Shown in pieces: positions 17,719 through 25,978 of a DNA stretch of 64,000 bases (positions within the stretch are counted from its first letter, which is position 1; every line of letters begins with the position of its first letter). Below the pieces are notes generated by a model, which saw nothing but the letters and a program-made list of their open reading frames with translations, was not told the DNA's origin and made no database searches. A program made the translations under genes and the position numbers. Origin of the DNA: Pandoraea anapnoica (GTDB lineage: Bacteria; Pseudomonadota; Gammaproteobacteria; Burkholderiales; Burkholderiaceae); NCBI RefSeq assembly GCF_902459765.1, contig NZ_CABPSP010000001.1:124001-188000 (forward strand), given 5' to 3'.

Positions 17719-19404
17719 TCAGGCGAGCGCCGTCGCCTGCGCAAGGGCGCTGGCCAGACGCGAGGCGTCGAGCTGCAACCAACGGGCGCAGATATGGTGA
17801 TCGGGGCGTACGAGGTACGCCGTGCCATTGGCCGCGCCGTACTTGGCGGCGGCGTGGCCTGTCGGGTCGGGCAACGTGAGGTCGGCGCCCGCCACAGTGT
17901 GTTCGGACAGCGCGAAGGCGATGACCTTGACGGGCACGCCACGCTCGCGCCACGTCACGATGGCCTGACGCAGCGCATCGTCGAGCGGCGCATCGCCGAA
18001 CGTCACGAGATGGAATGCCGCGCCGAGATGGTCGTAGAGATAGTCGTTCTCGGCGAGTTTCACGTTCGGTGTCGGCGCGCCGACGGTCGGTCCTGCCGTC
18101 ATCGTCGCGTTGTCGTCGTTGGGGCTGTTGAGCGGCGAATGACGATAGTCGTGCGCGCGCGACGTGCGCCAGTGGAACAGCGGGCGCACGAACTCATGAT
18201 CGAGCGAGAGGTCGAGCACGGCGTCGCGCAGCACGCGGAATCCGTGCGACGGCGGCGTCATGAAGCGCGTGCTTTTGCCCGCTTCCGAAATGATCTCGCG
18301 TGCAGCGCCCACTCGGTCGTGCGTGTACGACGCGAGCAAAGGCGTCGGGGCTGCGCCTTTGACGACGGCCGCGAGTTTCCACGACAGATCGATAGCGTCC
18401 TGAAAACCGGTGTTGGCCCCGCGCACGCCGAAGATCGGCAGCAGGTGTGCAGCATCACCGGCGAAGAGCACGCGTCCGTGCACGTAGTCGGGCAACGTCA
18501 GCGCGCGCGCCGAGTACACCGAGCACCAGTCGAGTTCCCACGGCTTGCCGCCGAGGCCCATCATGTCGAGTTGGGCGTTGATGCGCTCGCGGATCGTTTC
18601 CGGTTGCAATGCGTGTTCGGACGTCTCGTCGACCGGCAACTGATAGTCCACCCGCCAGATCTCGCCCGGCTCACGATGCATCAGCACGGTGTTGCCTGGA
18701 TTCCAGTCGGGGGCGAAGAAGGCGAGACGTTCGGTCGGCAGATCGAGATCGATGCGAATGTCGGCGATGACGAAGCGGCCCTCGTAGCTCGCGCCTTCGA
18801 AGCGCAGACCGAGCGTGGTGCGCACCGTCGAGCGCGCGCCGTCGGCGGCTACGAGCCAGCACGTGCGCTGCGTGTATTCGCCCTCGGGCGTGTCGATTTG
18901 CAGCGCGACACCGTCGTCGTCCTGCGTCAACCCGATCAACTTGTTGCCCCAGCGCATCTCGACGAGCGGCTCGCGCTCGATGGCGTCGACGAGATAGCTC
19001 TCGAGTACGTTTTGCTGGAGGTTGATGAGCGGCGCGAAGCGGTCGTCGTCGTCGACCGGCGATTCCATGCGGAACACGCGCTGACCGCGATAGTAAGAAT
19101 TGCCGCTCGTCCACGGCAGCCCGTTGGCGACGACGGCGTCGGCCACGCCGACCGCTTGCAGAATCTCCTGCGAGCGGCGCGTGAAGACAATCGCCCGGCT
19201 GCCTTCGGAGACTTGCTGTTCCGCTTGCAGTACGACGCAGCGCACACCGTGACGCGCCAGCGCCAACGCCGTGACCATGCCGATCGGACCGCCGCCCACG
19301 ATGGCGACGGGCACGGCCGGGGCGTCGCCCTGCGGCGCAAAATGGGGATAGACCCGATACGTGTGATACAGCGACGCGCGCGGGGTGGTCTCTGGTTTAT
19401 GCAT
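17719..19404 (-). CDS. FAD-dependent aromatic-ring monooxygenase (PheA/MhpA family)
   Basis: 561-residue class A flavoprotein hydroxylase that would use NAD(P)H and O2 to hydroxylate an aromatic acid or phenol. The FAD Rossmann motif is GGGPIG at residues 37-42, the DG motif near 190 (VAADGARSTVR), and the second FAD-binding GD motif near 325 (LFAGDAAHLLPIFGVRGANTGFQDAIDLSWKLA). The C-terminal 130 residues are a thioredoxin-like extension typical of the phenol hydroxylase/3-(3-hydroxyphenyl)propionate hydroxylase branch. The start at 19404 lacks a strong ribosome binding site. It is the first gene of the operon with DUF2783 and the MFS transporter and faces marR across twin palindromes, so a phenolic effector probably lifts MarR repression. 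Exact substrate not determinable. Confidence 0.9.
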   Translation of the reverse strand: MHKPETTPRASLYHTYRVYPHFAPQGDAPAVPVAIVGGGPIGMVTALALARHGVRCVVLQAEQQVSEGSRAIVFTRRSQEILQAVGVADAVVANGLPWTSGNSYYRGQRVFRMESPVDDDDRFAPLINLQQNVLESYLVDAIEREPLVEMRWGNKLIGLTQDDDGVALQIDTPEGEYTQRTCWLVAADGARSTVRTTLGLRFEGASYEGRFVIADIRIDLDLPTERLAFFAPDWNPGNTVLMHREPGEIWRVDYQLPVDETSEHALQPETIRERINAQLDMMGLGGKPWELDWCSVYSARALTLPDYVHGRVLFAGDAAHLLPIFGVRGANTGFQDAIDLSWKLAAVVKGAAPTPLLASYTHDRVGAAREIISEAGKSTRFMTPPSHGFRVLRDAVLDLSLDHEFVRPLFHWRTSRAHDYRHSPLNSPNDDNATMTAGPTVGAPTPNVKLAENDYLYDHLGAAFHLVTFGDAPLDDALRQAIVTWRERGVPVKVIAFALSEHTVAGADLTLPDPTGHAAAKYGAANGTAYLVRPDHHICARWLQLDASRLASALAQATALA

Positions 19405-19517
19405 GGTGATGCGGCACCCGAAAAGCCGCTCGGCGCGTGTGGAGCGAGGCCTCGTGTCAGCGGGGGAGGCGGCGCAGGCACAGCGCGCAAATGACGAGGA
19501 ACGTCATCGAGCATTTA

Positions 19518-19562
19518 GTTGCTAACGCAACAATTCTAGTGTGCTAAGGTTGCGTTCGCAAC
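19518..19562. promoter_or_regulatory. Twin GTTGC-N4-GCAAC operators
   Basis: Two palindromes with identical arms: GTTGC-TAAC-GCAAC at 19518-19531 and GTTGC-GTTC-GCAAC at 19549-19562 (the second extends to GGTTGC/GCAACC). Their centres are 31 bp apart, about three helical turns. They lie in the divergent region between the monooxygenase operon and marR and are the likely MarR binding sites. Confidence 0.7.
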
Positions 19563-19600
19563 CAAATATCGACCCATTTCGTCTAGGGGAAAACACTGAA

Positions 19601-20056
19601 ATGCGGCCATCCCACAAATCGCTGGACCAGTTCCTGACGTACAAGATGCACCGCCTGATGAAGCAGCACGACAGGCGCATCGCGCAGTCGTATGCGGATG
19701 GTGCGCAGTTGAGTCTGGCGGAATCGCGCGTGCTGGCGGCGGTGGGCACGGCCGGGGCGTTGTCGAACTCTGAGCTGGCGCGCCGGGCGAATCTGGACAA
19801 GAGCCAGGCGAGCCGTGGGGCGGACGGGCTGGTCACGCGCGGGCTGGTGCGCCGTGCCCCGGACGAACACGACGGCCGCGCTGTCAAAGTGACGCTCACG
19901 CCGGAGGGCGAGCGTGTCTGGCGCGTGGTGATCGATGCCGCACGCACGCATTACGAACGGCTGTTCGAAGCGCTGAGCGACGATGAGATGCGTGTGTATG
20001 AACGTCTGCTGGACAAACTGCTGTTGCGCTCGGACGAGCTTGATGAGCAGGAGTGA
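19601..20056 (+). CDS. MarR-family transcriptional regulator
   Basis: 151-residue winged-helix repressor. The fold runs [79 protein letters not shown]; the D-x-R wing tip is D-E-H-D-G-R. Start at the ATG 19601, with AGGGGAA 12 bases upstream; the frame extends to 19541 but would cover an operator. MarR proteins usually repress a divergent degradation operon and release DNA on binding a phenolic ligand. The gene faces the FAD monooxygenase operon across twin GTTGC palindromes, which supports that role. Confidence 0.93.
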   Translation: MRPSHKSLDQFLTYKMHRLMKQHDRRIAQSYADGAQLSLAESRVLAAVGTAGALSNSELARRANLDKSQASRGADGLVTRGLVRRAPDEHDGRAVKVTLTPEGERVWRVVIDAARTHYERLFEALSDDEMRVYERLLDKLLLRSDELDEQE

Positions 20057-20104
20057 GTAGGGGGAGTAGGCGTCACCATCGCGCCGCGTGCGTCGACACC
20101 ATGA

Positions 20105-20130
20105 AAAAGGGCACCCGAAGGTGCCCTTTT
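20105..20130. terminator. Bidirectional terminator between marR and the phosphoesterase gene
   Basis: Arms AAAAGGGCACC (20105-20115) and GGTGCCCTTTT (20120-20130) with a CGAA tetraloop, flanked by A and T runs. It lies between convergent genes. Confidence 0.88.
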
Positions 20131-20154
20131 CTTTATCGCTGACGTCTGAGCCGA

Positions 20155-21867
20155 TTACGCGAAGTTCAGCGTCTTCGTCAGATCGCCCGGCGGGTTCGTG
20201 CCGCGTGCCGCGAAGGCGGCGTTGCGATAGGCGATGCCTTCGAGTGTCGGCAGATCGTGCAGGCGCGTGACGAATCGCAGGACCGACGTGGTGTCGTAGA
20301 ACGTGTGATCGACGTTGCCGCGCTTGGCGAACGGCGACACCACGATAGCCGGAATGCGTGAGCCCGGACCCCAGCGGTCGCCCTTCGGGGGGGCTACGTG
20401 ATCCCACCAGCCGCCGTTCTCGTCATACGTGATCACGACCACCATGTTGTTCCACTGAGGCGACTTCATCAGGTGCGCAAGCACGTTCGCCACGTGCTGG
20501 TCGCCGGACTCCACGTCCGAATAACCGGCGTGCTGATTCAGGTTGCCCTGCGGCTTGTAGAACGTGACGGCGGGCAACTTGCCTGCAATCGCGTCGGCGA
20601 TGAATTTGTTCGAGATCGGGCTGTCGCCCTCGCCGCCATCGCGCAGGTGTTCCTCGCGTGCTGCCGTGCCCGGTGCGAACTGGGCGAAGTAGTTGAACGG
20701 CTGATGGTGGTACTGGAAGTTCGGCTTGTCCGCGCCGCCCTTGTGGTCGAGCGCCGATTGCCATGCGCCCGCATACCACGCCCACGACACACCCTTCGTC
20801 GAGAGCAGGTCGCCGATGGTGGCGTAGTTTTGCGGCGGCAGCGTCGCCGGGTTCGACGGATCGGCCAGCCGCTTGTCGCCCGAGGCAGACGGGTTGATCG
20901 GCGACGGCTGATACGCGGGCATCATGGTGTTCACAGCGAAGTTGTCCGGCGTGATCGCACCATCGCGCACGAACTTCGGCTTGCCATCGGCGGCCGATGC
21001 GGGCGAGTCGGCCGCCACGGCGAGACGTACCCCCTGCGGGCCGTCGGCCAGCACGGCAATCTTGTCCTTGGCCGGGCTCTGCGCGGCGTTCGGGTACATC
21101 GGCGGGCGCGCCGTCACGAGGAACTGGTGGTTCAGGAACGAGCCGCCGAAGGCCGCCATGAAGAAGTTGTCGCACATCGTGTACTGCTGCGCGATCTTGT
21201 ACAGGTCGAGCGTCTTGGCCGTGTCGCCGTAGTAGCCCATCACCAGACCGCCCGAGTCCGCCCAGGCGGCGAACTGGTTGTTCGCGCCGTCGTTGATCTG
21301 CATCTGGTTCTGCCAGAACAGGTGCCACAGGTCGCGCGTGATGACCGACTCCGGCAGCAGCTTGCCCTCGGTATCCTTGAGCATGAACGGTGCGTTCGGC
21401 TGACGCGCAATGTCCTTCTCGGTGATGTGGTACTTCTTGCCGCCGATCATCTGCGAACGCGGCACCAGACCGTCGAACACCGGCGGGAGCAGCGCCATCG
21501 GCGTCTTGCCGTCACGATCGAGCTGCGTGTAGCTTGATGCGGCCACCTTCGAGAGCGGCTTCTCGATACCGGGGAAGTCGGCGAACAAGTTGTTGAAGCT
21601 GCGGTTCTCGAGATAGATCACGACGACCGTCTTCACATTGGCCTTGAGCTGGGCGTCGAACGTGCCGCCCGCGGCGACGGCGGTCGGCGCACCGGCACCG
21701 CCTTCGGTCGCGCAGCCACTCAGCGAAGCGCCAGCGGCACCGGCGGCGCCGATGGCGGCCAGGCCTTGCAGAATGCGGCGACGCTGCGGATTCGTCGGAT
21801 CGTCGTCGTGCGAGAGGTTGGCGTCGAGCGCCGGATCGTGCGGCTGGGGCGTGGTGTCGTGCGTCAT
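20155..21867 (-). CDS. AcpA/phospholipase C-like phosphoesterase, Tat-exported
   Basis: 570 residues of the AlkP-superfamily phosphoesterase group that contains Francisella AcpA and bacterial phospholipases C, which hydrolyse phosphomonoesters or phosphocholine lipids. The N-terminus has a twin-arginine run (RRRILQG, residues 29-35), a hydrophobic segment and LSGC (Cys52), so it is exported by Tat and possibly lipid-anchored. The nucleophile segment VVVIYLENRSFNNLF (about 81-95) and metal-binding VVITYDENGGWWDHVAPP are characteristic; a GPGSRIPAIVVSPFA segment follows. A AAGGAC site precedes the ATG at 21867. The gene is single, ending at a bidirectional terminator. Phosphatase and phospholipase specificities cannot be separated by eye. 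Confidence 0.88.
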   Translation of the reverse strand: MTHDTTPQPHDPALDANLSHDDDPTNPQRRRILQGLAAIGAAGAAGASLSGCATEGGAGAPTAVAAGGTFDAQLKANVKTVVVIYLENRSFNNLFADFPGIEKPLSKVAASSYTQLDRDGKTPMALLPPVFDGLVPRSQMIGGKKYHITEKDIARQPNAPFMLKDTEGKLLPESVITRDLWHLFWQNQMQINDGANNQFAAWADSGGLVMGYYGDTAKTLDLYKIAQQYTMCDNFFMAAFGGSFLNHQFLVTARPPMYPNAAQSPAKDKIAVLADGPQGVRLAVAADSPASAADGKPKFVRDGAITPDNFAVNTMMPAYQPSPINPSASGDKRLADPSNPATLPPQNYATIGDLLSTKGVSWAWYAGAWQSALDHKGGADKPNFQYHHQPFNYFAQFAPGTAAREEHLRDGGEGDSPISNKFIADAIAGKLPAVTFYKPQGNLNQHAGYSDVESGDQHVANVLAHLMKSPQWNNMVVVITYDENGGWWDHVAPPKGDRWGPGSRIPAIVVSPFAKRGNVDHTFYDTTSVLRFVTRLHDLPTLEGIAYRNAAFAARGTNPPGDLTKTLNFA

Positions 21868-22043
21868 GATGTCCTTGTTTGACGTGTCGGGCAGTGGGGC
21901 GCGCGTGAGCGCCCGCGACCGGTCGGCAAAGACTGACGGGCAGGGGCCGCAGGTAACTACGGAACCTTAACGTGTCGGCTTGCCCGGGCGGGCGAGGCAA
22001 GCGACGGTTTTACGCGGGGAATGTGACATTTCGGTGACACCGA

Positions 22044-22964
22044 CTAGGCGACCAGACGTCCCGGATAGCCCGTGTCTTGAAAAAGCCCGGTCTGGAATTG
22101 CTCGACCAGATCGTCAAGCAGCGCGCGCAGGGCGCTGGGCATCTGCTTGCGCGAGATGTACACGCCATAGACGGTCATTTCGCGCGGCACGTAGTCGGGC
22201 AGCAGCGCGACGAGCGAGCCATCGCGCAGATGTGGCAGCGCCGAGTAGACCGGCTGCATCGAAATGCCTGCGCCTGCGAGCGTCGCAGCGAACACCACGT
22301 TCACTTCATTGGCCGACAGATTGCCGCCCACGGGTACGCCGAGGGGCACGCCATCGTGCGTGAATTGCCAGAGGCTCTTGCCGAAGTAGGTGTACGTCAG
22401 ACAGTTATGAAGCGCGAGGTCTTCGGCGCGCGTCGGCGTGCCATGACGTTGCAGATAGGACGGCGCGGCGCAGACGACGGAATGGCACGTCGCCAGCTTG
22501 CGGGCAATGAGGCCGGGAGAGGGCTCGGTCGTCACGCGAATGGCGAGGTCGATGCGCTCATCCACCAGATCGACGGTGCGGTCCGCGACCACGAGATCGA
22601 TCGCCACACCCGGATGCTTCACGATGAAGCGCGTGACCGCCGCGGCCAGAAACGCCTGCCCGAGCGACGTGCTGCACGCGACGCGCAACAAGCCGCGCGG
22701 CGTGCTGTCGGCGTTCGATGCGCACGCCAGATCGTCGGCGATACCGAGCATTTCGCGACAACGCGGCAGGGCATCGTTACCCGCGTCGGTGAGGCTCACG
22801 GCGCGCGTCGTCCGATGCAGCAGGCGCGTGCCGAGCCACGCTTCGAGTTCTGCGAGATAGCGCGAGACCATCGCACGCGACATATCGAGCCGCTGCGCCG
22901 CCGCAGTCAGCGAGCCGCGCTCGGCCACTTCGGTAAAGACCCGCATCGCCGTCAGACGGTCCAT
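22044..22964 (-). CDS. LysR-family regulator, divergent from the DsbA-like gene
   Basis: 306 residues beginning MDRLTAMRVFTEVAERGSLT, with the winged helix (AAAQRLDMSRAMVSRYLAELEAWLGTRLLHRTTRAVSLTDAG, residues 22-63) and the substrate domain from RGLLRVACSTSLGQAF, with VVADRTVDLVDERIDLAIRVT. It faces the DsbA-like and NAD(P)-binding genes across about 130 bp. This LysR-DsbA-oxidoreductase arrangement is common in beta-proteobacteria for responses to quinones or thiol-reactive compounds, which I infer here. The effector is unknown. Confidence 0.92.
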   Translation of the reverse strand: MDRLTAMRVFTEVAERGSLTAAAQRLDMSRAMVSRYLAELEAWLGTRLLHRTTRAVSLTDAGNDALPRCREMLGIADDLACASNADSTPRGLLRVACSTSLGQAFLAAAVTRFIVKHPGVAIDLVVADRTVDLVDERIDLAIRVTTEPSPGLIARKLATCHSVVCAAPSYLQRHGTPTRAEDLALHNCLTYTYFGKSLWQFTHDGVPLGVPVGGNLSANEVNVVFAATLAGAGISMQPVYSALPHLRDGSLVALLPDYVPREMTVYGVYISRKQMPSALRALLDDLVEQFQTGLFQDTGYPGRLVA

Positions 22965-23098
22965 GATTTGCTCGATCGATGCAACAAAGTGATCGTCATT
23001 ATGGGCTTTTTTTGCGCGAGTGACGCGACTACGATGGCAATCATGGAAAGCGTGGAATTGTCATGAACGTCCGCGCTGCAACACACAGGAATCCCGCC

Positions 23099-23833
23099 AT
23101 GACCTCAGCCACACCGCAAACCGCCCATCAAGCCACGTTGCATTACATCGCCGACCCGCTGTGCGGCTGGTGCTACGCCGCCGCGCCCCTCGTGCGTGCC
23201 GCGCGCGACGTGGCCGGTCTTGACGTCGCCTTTCACGGCGGCGGCATGATGGCCGGTCCGAACGCCCAGCCCGTCACGCCGCAGTTGCGTAACTACGTCA
23301 TGCCGCACGATCACCGGATCGCGGCGCTCACTGGCCAGCCGTTTGGCGATGCCTACTTCGAGGGCCTTTTGCGCGACGGCACCGCCGTGTTCGATTCCGC
23401 ACCGCCTACGGCAGCCGTGCTGGCAGCCGAAGCACTCGCAGGACGCGGCCTCGACATGTTCGCCGCCGTGCAGCGCGCGCATTACGTCGACGGCAAACGC
23501 ATCGCCGATCGCGCCGTGCTGATCGATCTCGCGGCGAACCTTGGGCTGGACCGCGACGCCTTCGGCAAAGCGCTCGACGCACAGGACGCCAACGCGCTCA
23601 TGCAGCACTTCCGAGATAGTCGCGCGTGGCTCACGCGCATGGGGGGCAGTGGCTTCCCGACGTTCGCGCTGGAGATCGACGGCCAGTTGGAACGGCTCGA
23701 ACCCGGCCGCTATCTCGGTCAGCCCGACGCGTGGCGCGATGCGCTTCGCGAGCGCTTGCTGGCGGCACAGCCCACCGCCGTTGGCGATGCTGGCGCATTG
23801 CCCCAGTGCGGCCCCGACGGCTGCGCGATCTAA
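23099..23833 (+). CDS. DsbA/FrnE-like thioredoxin-fold oxidoreductase
   Basis: 244 residues without a signal peptide, so cytoplasmic. The active site is DPLCGWCYAAAPLV (C-G-W-C, about residues 20-23), then a helical insertion typical of the DsbA/FrnE and 2-hydroxychromene-2-carboxylate isomerase family, the cis-Pro loop GGSGFPTFALEIDG, and a C-terminal CGPDGC pair. ATG 23099 is preceded by CAGGAAT; another in-frame ATG at 23063 is possible. Members act as thiol-disulfide exchange or glutathione-dependent isomerase enzymes. The following gene starts 61 bp later on the same strand and is likely co-transcribed. Confidence 0.85.
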   Translation: MTSATPQTAHQATLHYIADPLCGWCYAAAPLVRAARDVAGLDVAFHGGGMMAGPNAQPVTPQLRNYVMPHDHRIAALTGQPFGDAYFEGLLRDGTAVFDSAPPTAAVLAAEALAGRGLDMFAAVQRAHYVDGKRIADRAVLIDLAANLGLDRDAFGKALDAQDANALMQHFRDSRAWLTRMGGSGFPTFALEIDGQLERLEPGRYLGQPDAWRDALRERLLAAQPTAVGDAGALPQCGPDGCAI

Positions 23834-23894
23834 GCTTTCCGAATCGCCTGAATTTCACCCGCAAGTCACCCCCCTCATCCGCAGGAGCATCCTG

Positions 23895-24515
23895 ATGAAA
23901 GTCGCACTGATTGGTATTACTGGCCGCGTTGGAACGCGCGTTGCCGAAGAACTGCTGCAACGTGGTCACACGGTCACGGGCATCGCCCGGAATCCGGAGC
24001 GTGTCGAAGCCGAGAACGGTCTCACCGTGGTCAAGGGCGATGCATCCGATCCGTCGTCGCTCGCGCCGCTGCTCGCCGGTCACGACGCCGTGATCAGTGC
24101 CGGTCGCTTCGTCTCGATGGACGCCGCCAAACTCGTCGACGCCGTGAAGCGTGCAGGTGTGCCGCGTCTGCTGGTGGTCGGCGGTGCGGGCAGTCTCGAG
24201 ATCGCACCGGGCAAGGCGCTCATCGATACGCCGGAATTCCCGGACGCCTACAAACCCGAAGCGAGCGCCGGTCGCGTGTTCCTGGAAGTGCTGCGCTCCG
24301 AGCCGAAAGATTCGTCGCTGAACTGGACGTTCCTGTCGCCGTCGGCACTGTTCGAGCCGGGCGAGCGCACGGGCAAGTTCCGCATTGGTGGCGACGGACT
24401 GCTCGTCGACGCGAACGGCAAGAGCTGGATCTCGATGGAAGACTACGCGATTGCGCTGGTCGACGAGCTTGAGAAGAACCAGCACCCGCGCGCGCGTTTC
24501 ACCGTCGGTTATTGA
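23895..24515 (+). CDS. NAD(P)-binding oxidoreductase (YesF/atypical SDR type)
   Basis: 206 residues, start at ATG 23895 with GCAGGAG upstream. The first residues MKVALIGITGRVGTRVAEELLQRGHTVTGIARNPERV show the atypical short-chain dehydrogenase pattern GxxGxxG, then DASDPSSLAPLLAGHDAVISAG and the VVGGAGSLEI segment. There is no Y-x-x-x-K catalytic pair, so it resembles the NmrA/YesF-like NAD(P)H-binding group rather than a classical SDR. Co-directional with the DsbA-like gene and divergent from LysR. The likely role is quinone or redox-sensor chemistry, by context only. Confidence 0.82.
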   Translation: MKVALIGITGRVGTRVAEELLQRGHTVTGIARNPERVEAENGLTVVKGDASDPSSLAPLLAGHDAVISAGRFVSMDAAKLVDAVKRAGVPRLLVVGGAGSLEIAPGKALIDTPEFPDAYKPEASAGRVFLEVLRSEPKDSSLNWTFLSPSALFEPGERTGKFRIGGDGLLVDANGKSWISMEDYAIALVDELEKNQHPRARFTVGY

Positions 24516-24560
24516 GCGACGGCTGGCGGGCTGCGCTGACGATCAAGGGGATTAACCAGA

Positions 24561-25220
24561 TCAGCGCGCCTGCCGGAACGTGAGGTTGAAACGCACGGCC
24601 TGCGCGTCGAAGCTGCCTTCGACGCTTGCAATGCCGTGATAGACGAGTCGCGAGGGCCCTCCCCAGACGACGACGTCGCCCGGCTCCAGCCGCACGCGCC
24701 GCGTGCGGTCTCCCCGTTGCAGGCCGCCCCACAGAAAGACCGCGGGCAAGCCTAGTGAGACGGACACGATAGGTGCGCCCAACTCGCGTTCGTCGCGATC
24801 CTGATGCAACGTCAGTCGCGCGTCGAGCGTATAGCGGTTGATAAGGCATGCGTCGGGCGAGAAGTTACGATATCCGGCGGCTTGGGCCGCATCGCTTGCG
24901 AGCGAGACGAACGAAGCAGGCATCGCAGGCCACGGCTGCTTCGAGAGCGGATCGTGCGTGCCGTACCGATAGCCCATCTTGTCGCTGATCCACCCTACGT
25001 CGCCGCAATTGGTCATGGCGACCGACATCCGCTTGCCGCCCGGCGTCAACCAGTGACGCAACGGAGCCTGCGCAATCACCGCATCGATATCCGTTTGCAG
25101 CGTCGCCAGACGCGCGCGTGCAAAGCCGCGCAATACAAACGCGCCCGGGCCGAGTTCGTCGGCGTGGCGGGCGTTGGTGGTGCCGTCGTCGGCATCGTTG
25201 CCGAAGAGGTCGAGCGTCAT
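24561..25220 (-). CDS. alkB: AlkB alpha-ketoglutarate-dependent DNA dioxygenase
   Basis: 219 residues. AlkB reverses 1-methyladenine and 3-methylcytosine by oxidative demethylation with Fe(II), O2 and 2-oxoglutarate. The double-stranded beta-helix is visible: GDVGWISDKMGYRYG (substrate lid region), NRYTLDARLTLHQDRDE with the H-x-D iron ligands, IVSVSLGLPAVFLWGG, then YHGIASVEGS (third His) and RFNLTFRQAR with the 2OG-binding Arg. The size equals E. coli AlkB (216). Last gene of an operon with ada and a second 2OG-Fe(II) oxygenase, 26 bp after the latter. The ATG at 25220 lacks a strong ribosome binding site, suggesting translational coupling. Confidence 0.95.
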   Translation of the reverse strand: MTLDLFGNDADDGTTNARHADELGPGAFVLRGFARARLATLQTDIDAVIAQAPLRHWLTPGGKRMSVAMTNCGDVGWISDKMGYRYGTHDPLSKQPWPAMPASFVSLASDAAQAAGYRNFSPDACLINRYTLDARLTLHQDRDERELGAPIVSVSLGLPAVFLWGGLQRGDRTRRVRLEPGDVVVWGGPSRLVYHGIASVEGSFDAQAVRFNLTFRQAR

Positions 25221-25246
25221 GGTGATGTCATGGGTGCCGGAGGATG

Positions 25247-25978
25247 TCAGGTGGCGTCGTGCAGGATCACGCCGAGCGTGTGGCGATGGCCGCTGCGCAC
25301 ACGGCTCACGCCGTGCCGCATGTTCACGCGATATACGCCGCGTGTGCCGTTCACCGGCCGGTGATGTACGGCGAAGACGACCGCGTCGCCGCGCGTAAGC
25401 GGTACCACTTCGGCACGCGACTGCATGCGCGGGCGTTGCTCCGTCAGCACGAACTCGCCACCGGTGAAGTCCTCGCCGGGTTGCGACAGCAGAATCGCCA
25501 CCTGTAACGGGAAGACATGCTCCCCATAGAGATCCTGATGCAGGCAATTGTAGTCGCCTGCTTGGTAACGCAAAAGCAACGGTGTCGGGCGGCGCTGACC
25601 TGCGTCGTGGCATTGCGCGAGATAGGCGCGATGCGTCGGCGGATAGCGTGTGTCAATCCCCATGACCTTGTACCAGCGGTGCGCAATGTCACGCAGCGGC
25701 GCGTAGAACGCTTCGCGTAATTCGGCAACAAGCGACGGCAGTGGGTAGGCGAAGTACTGGTATTCGCCTTGTCCGAATCCGTGACGCGCCATCACGATCC
25801 TGCTGCGAAAGCGTTCGGATGTGGGTGTGGTTCCGGTGCGTCCGTTCGTCTCTCCGTACATGGCGCACAGGTTCGCGCACTCGTCGACATTCAGCAGATT
25901 CGGAATGAGCGCCGCGCCGAAGGCGTTCAGTTCGTCTTCCAGCGCGGCCCAGTCGAGCGACGCCAAGCGAGCGCTCAC
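25247..25978 (-). CDS. 2OG-Fe(II) oxygenase, middle gene of the ada-alkB operon
   Basis: 243 residues of the prolyl 4-hydroxylase-like 2OG-Fe(II) superfamily. The iron ligands are in YNCLHQDLYGEHVFPLQVAILLS (H-x-D) and probably in the HHRPVNGTRGVYRVNMRHGVSRVRSGHRHTLGVILHD stretch; the R-x-x-R-H tail carries the 2OG-binding Arg. It is not AlkB: it lacks the AlkB lid and is only distantly related to the alkB product. It overlaps ada by 4 nt (ATGA) and precedes alkB by 26 bp, so it belongs to the adaptive-response transcript. Two different dioxygenases under Ada control suggests a second repair or RNA/protein demethylase, an inference from context. I do not recognise a named gene. Confidence 0.85.
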   Translation of the reverse strand: MSARLASLDWAALEDELNAFGAALIPNLLNVDECANLCAMYGETNGRTGTTPTSERFRSRIVMARHGFGQGEYQYFAYPLPSLVAELREAFYAPLRDIAHRWYKVMGIDTRYPPTHRAYLAQCHDAGQRRPTPLLLRYQAGDYNCLHQDLYGEHVFPLQVAILLSQPGEDFTGGEFVLTEQRPRMQSRAEVVPLTRGDAVVFAVHHRPVNGTRGVYRVNMRHGVSRVRSGHRHTLGVILHDAT

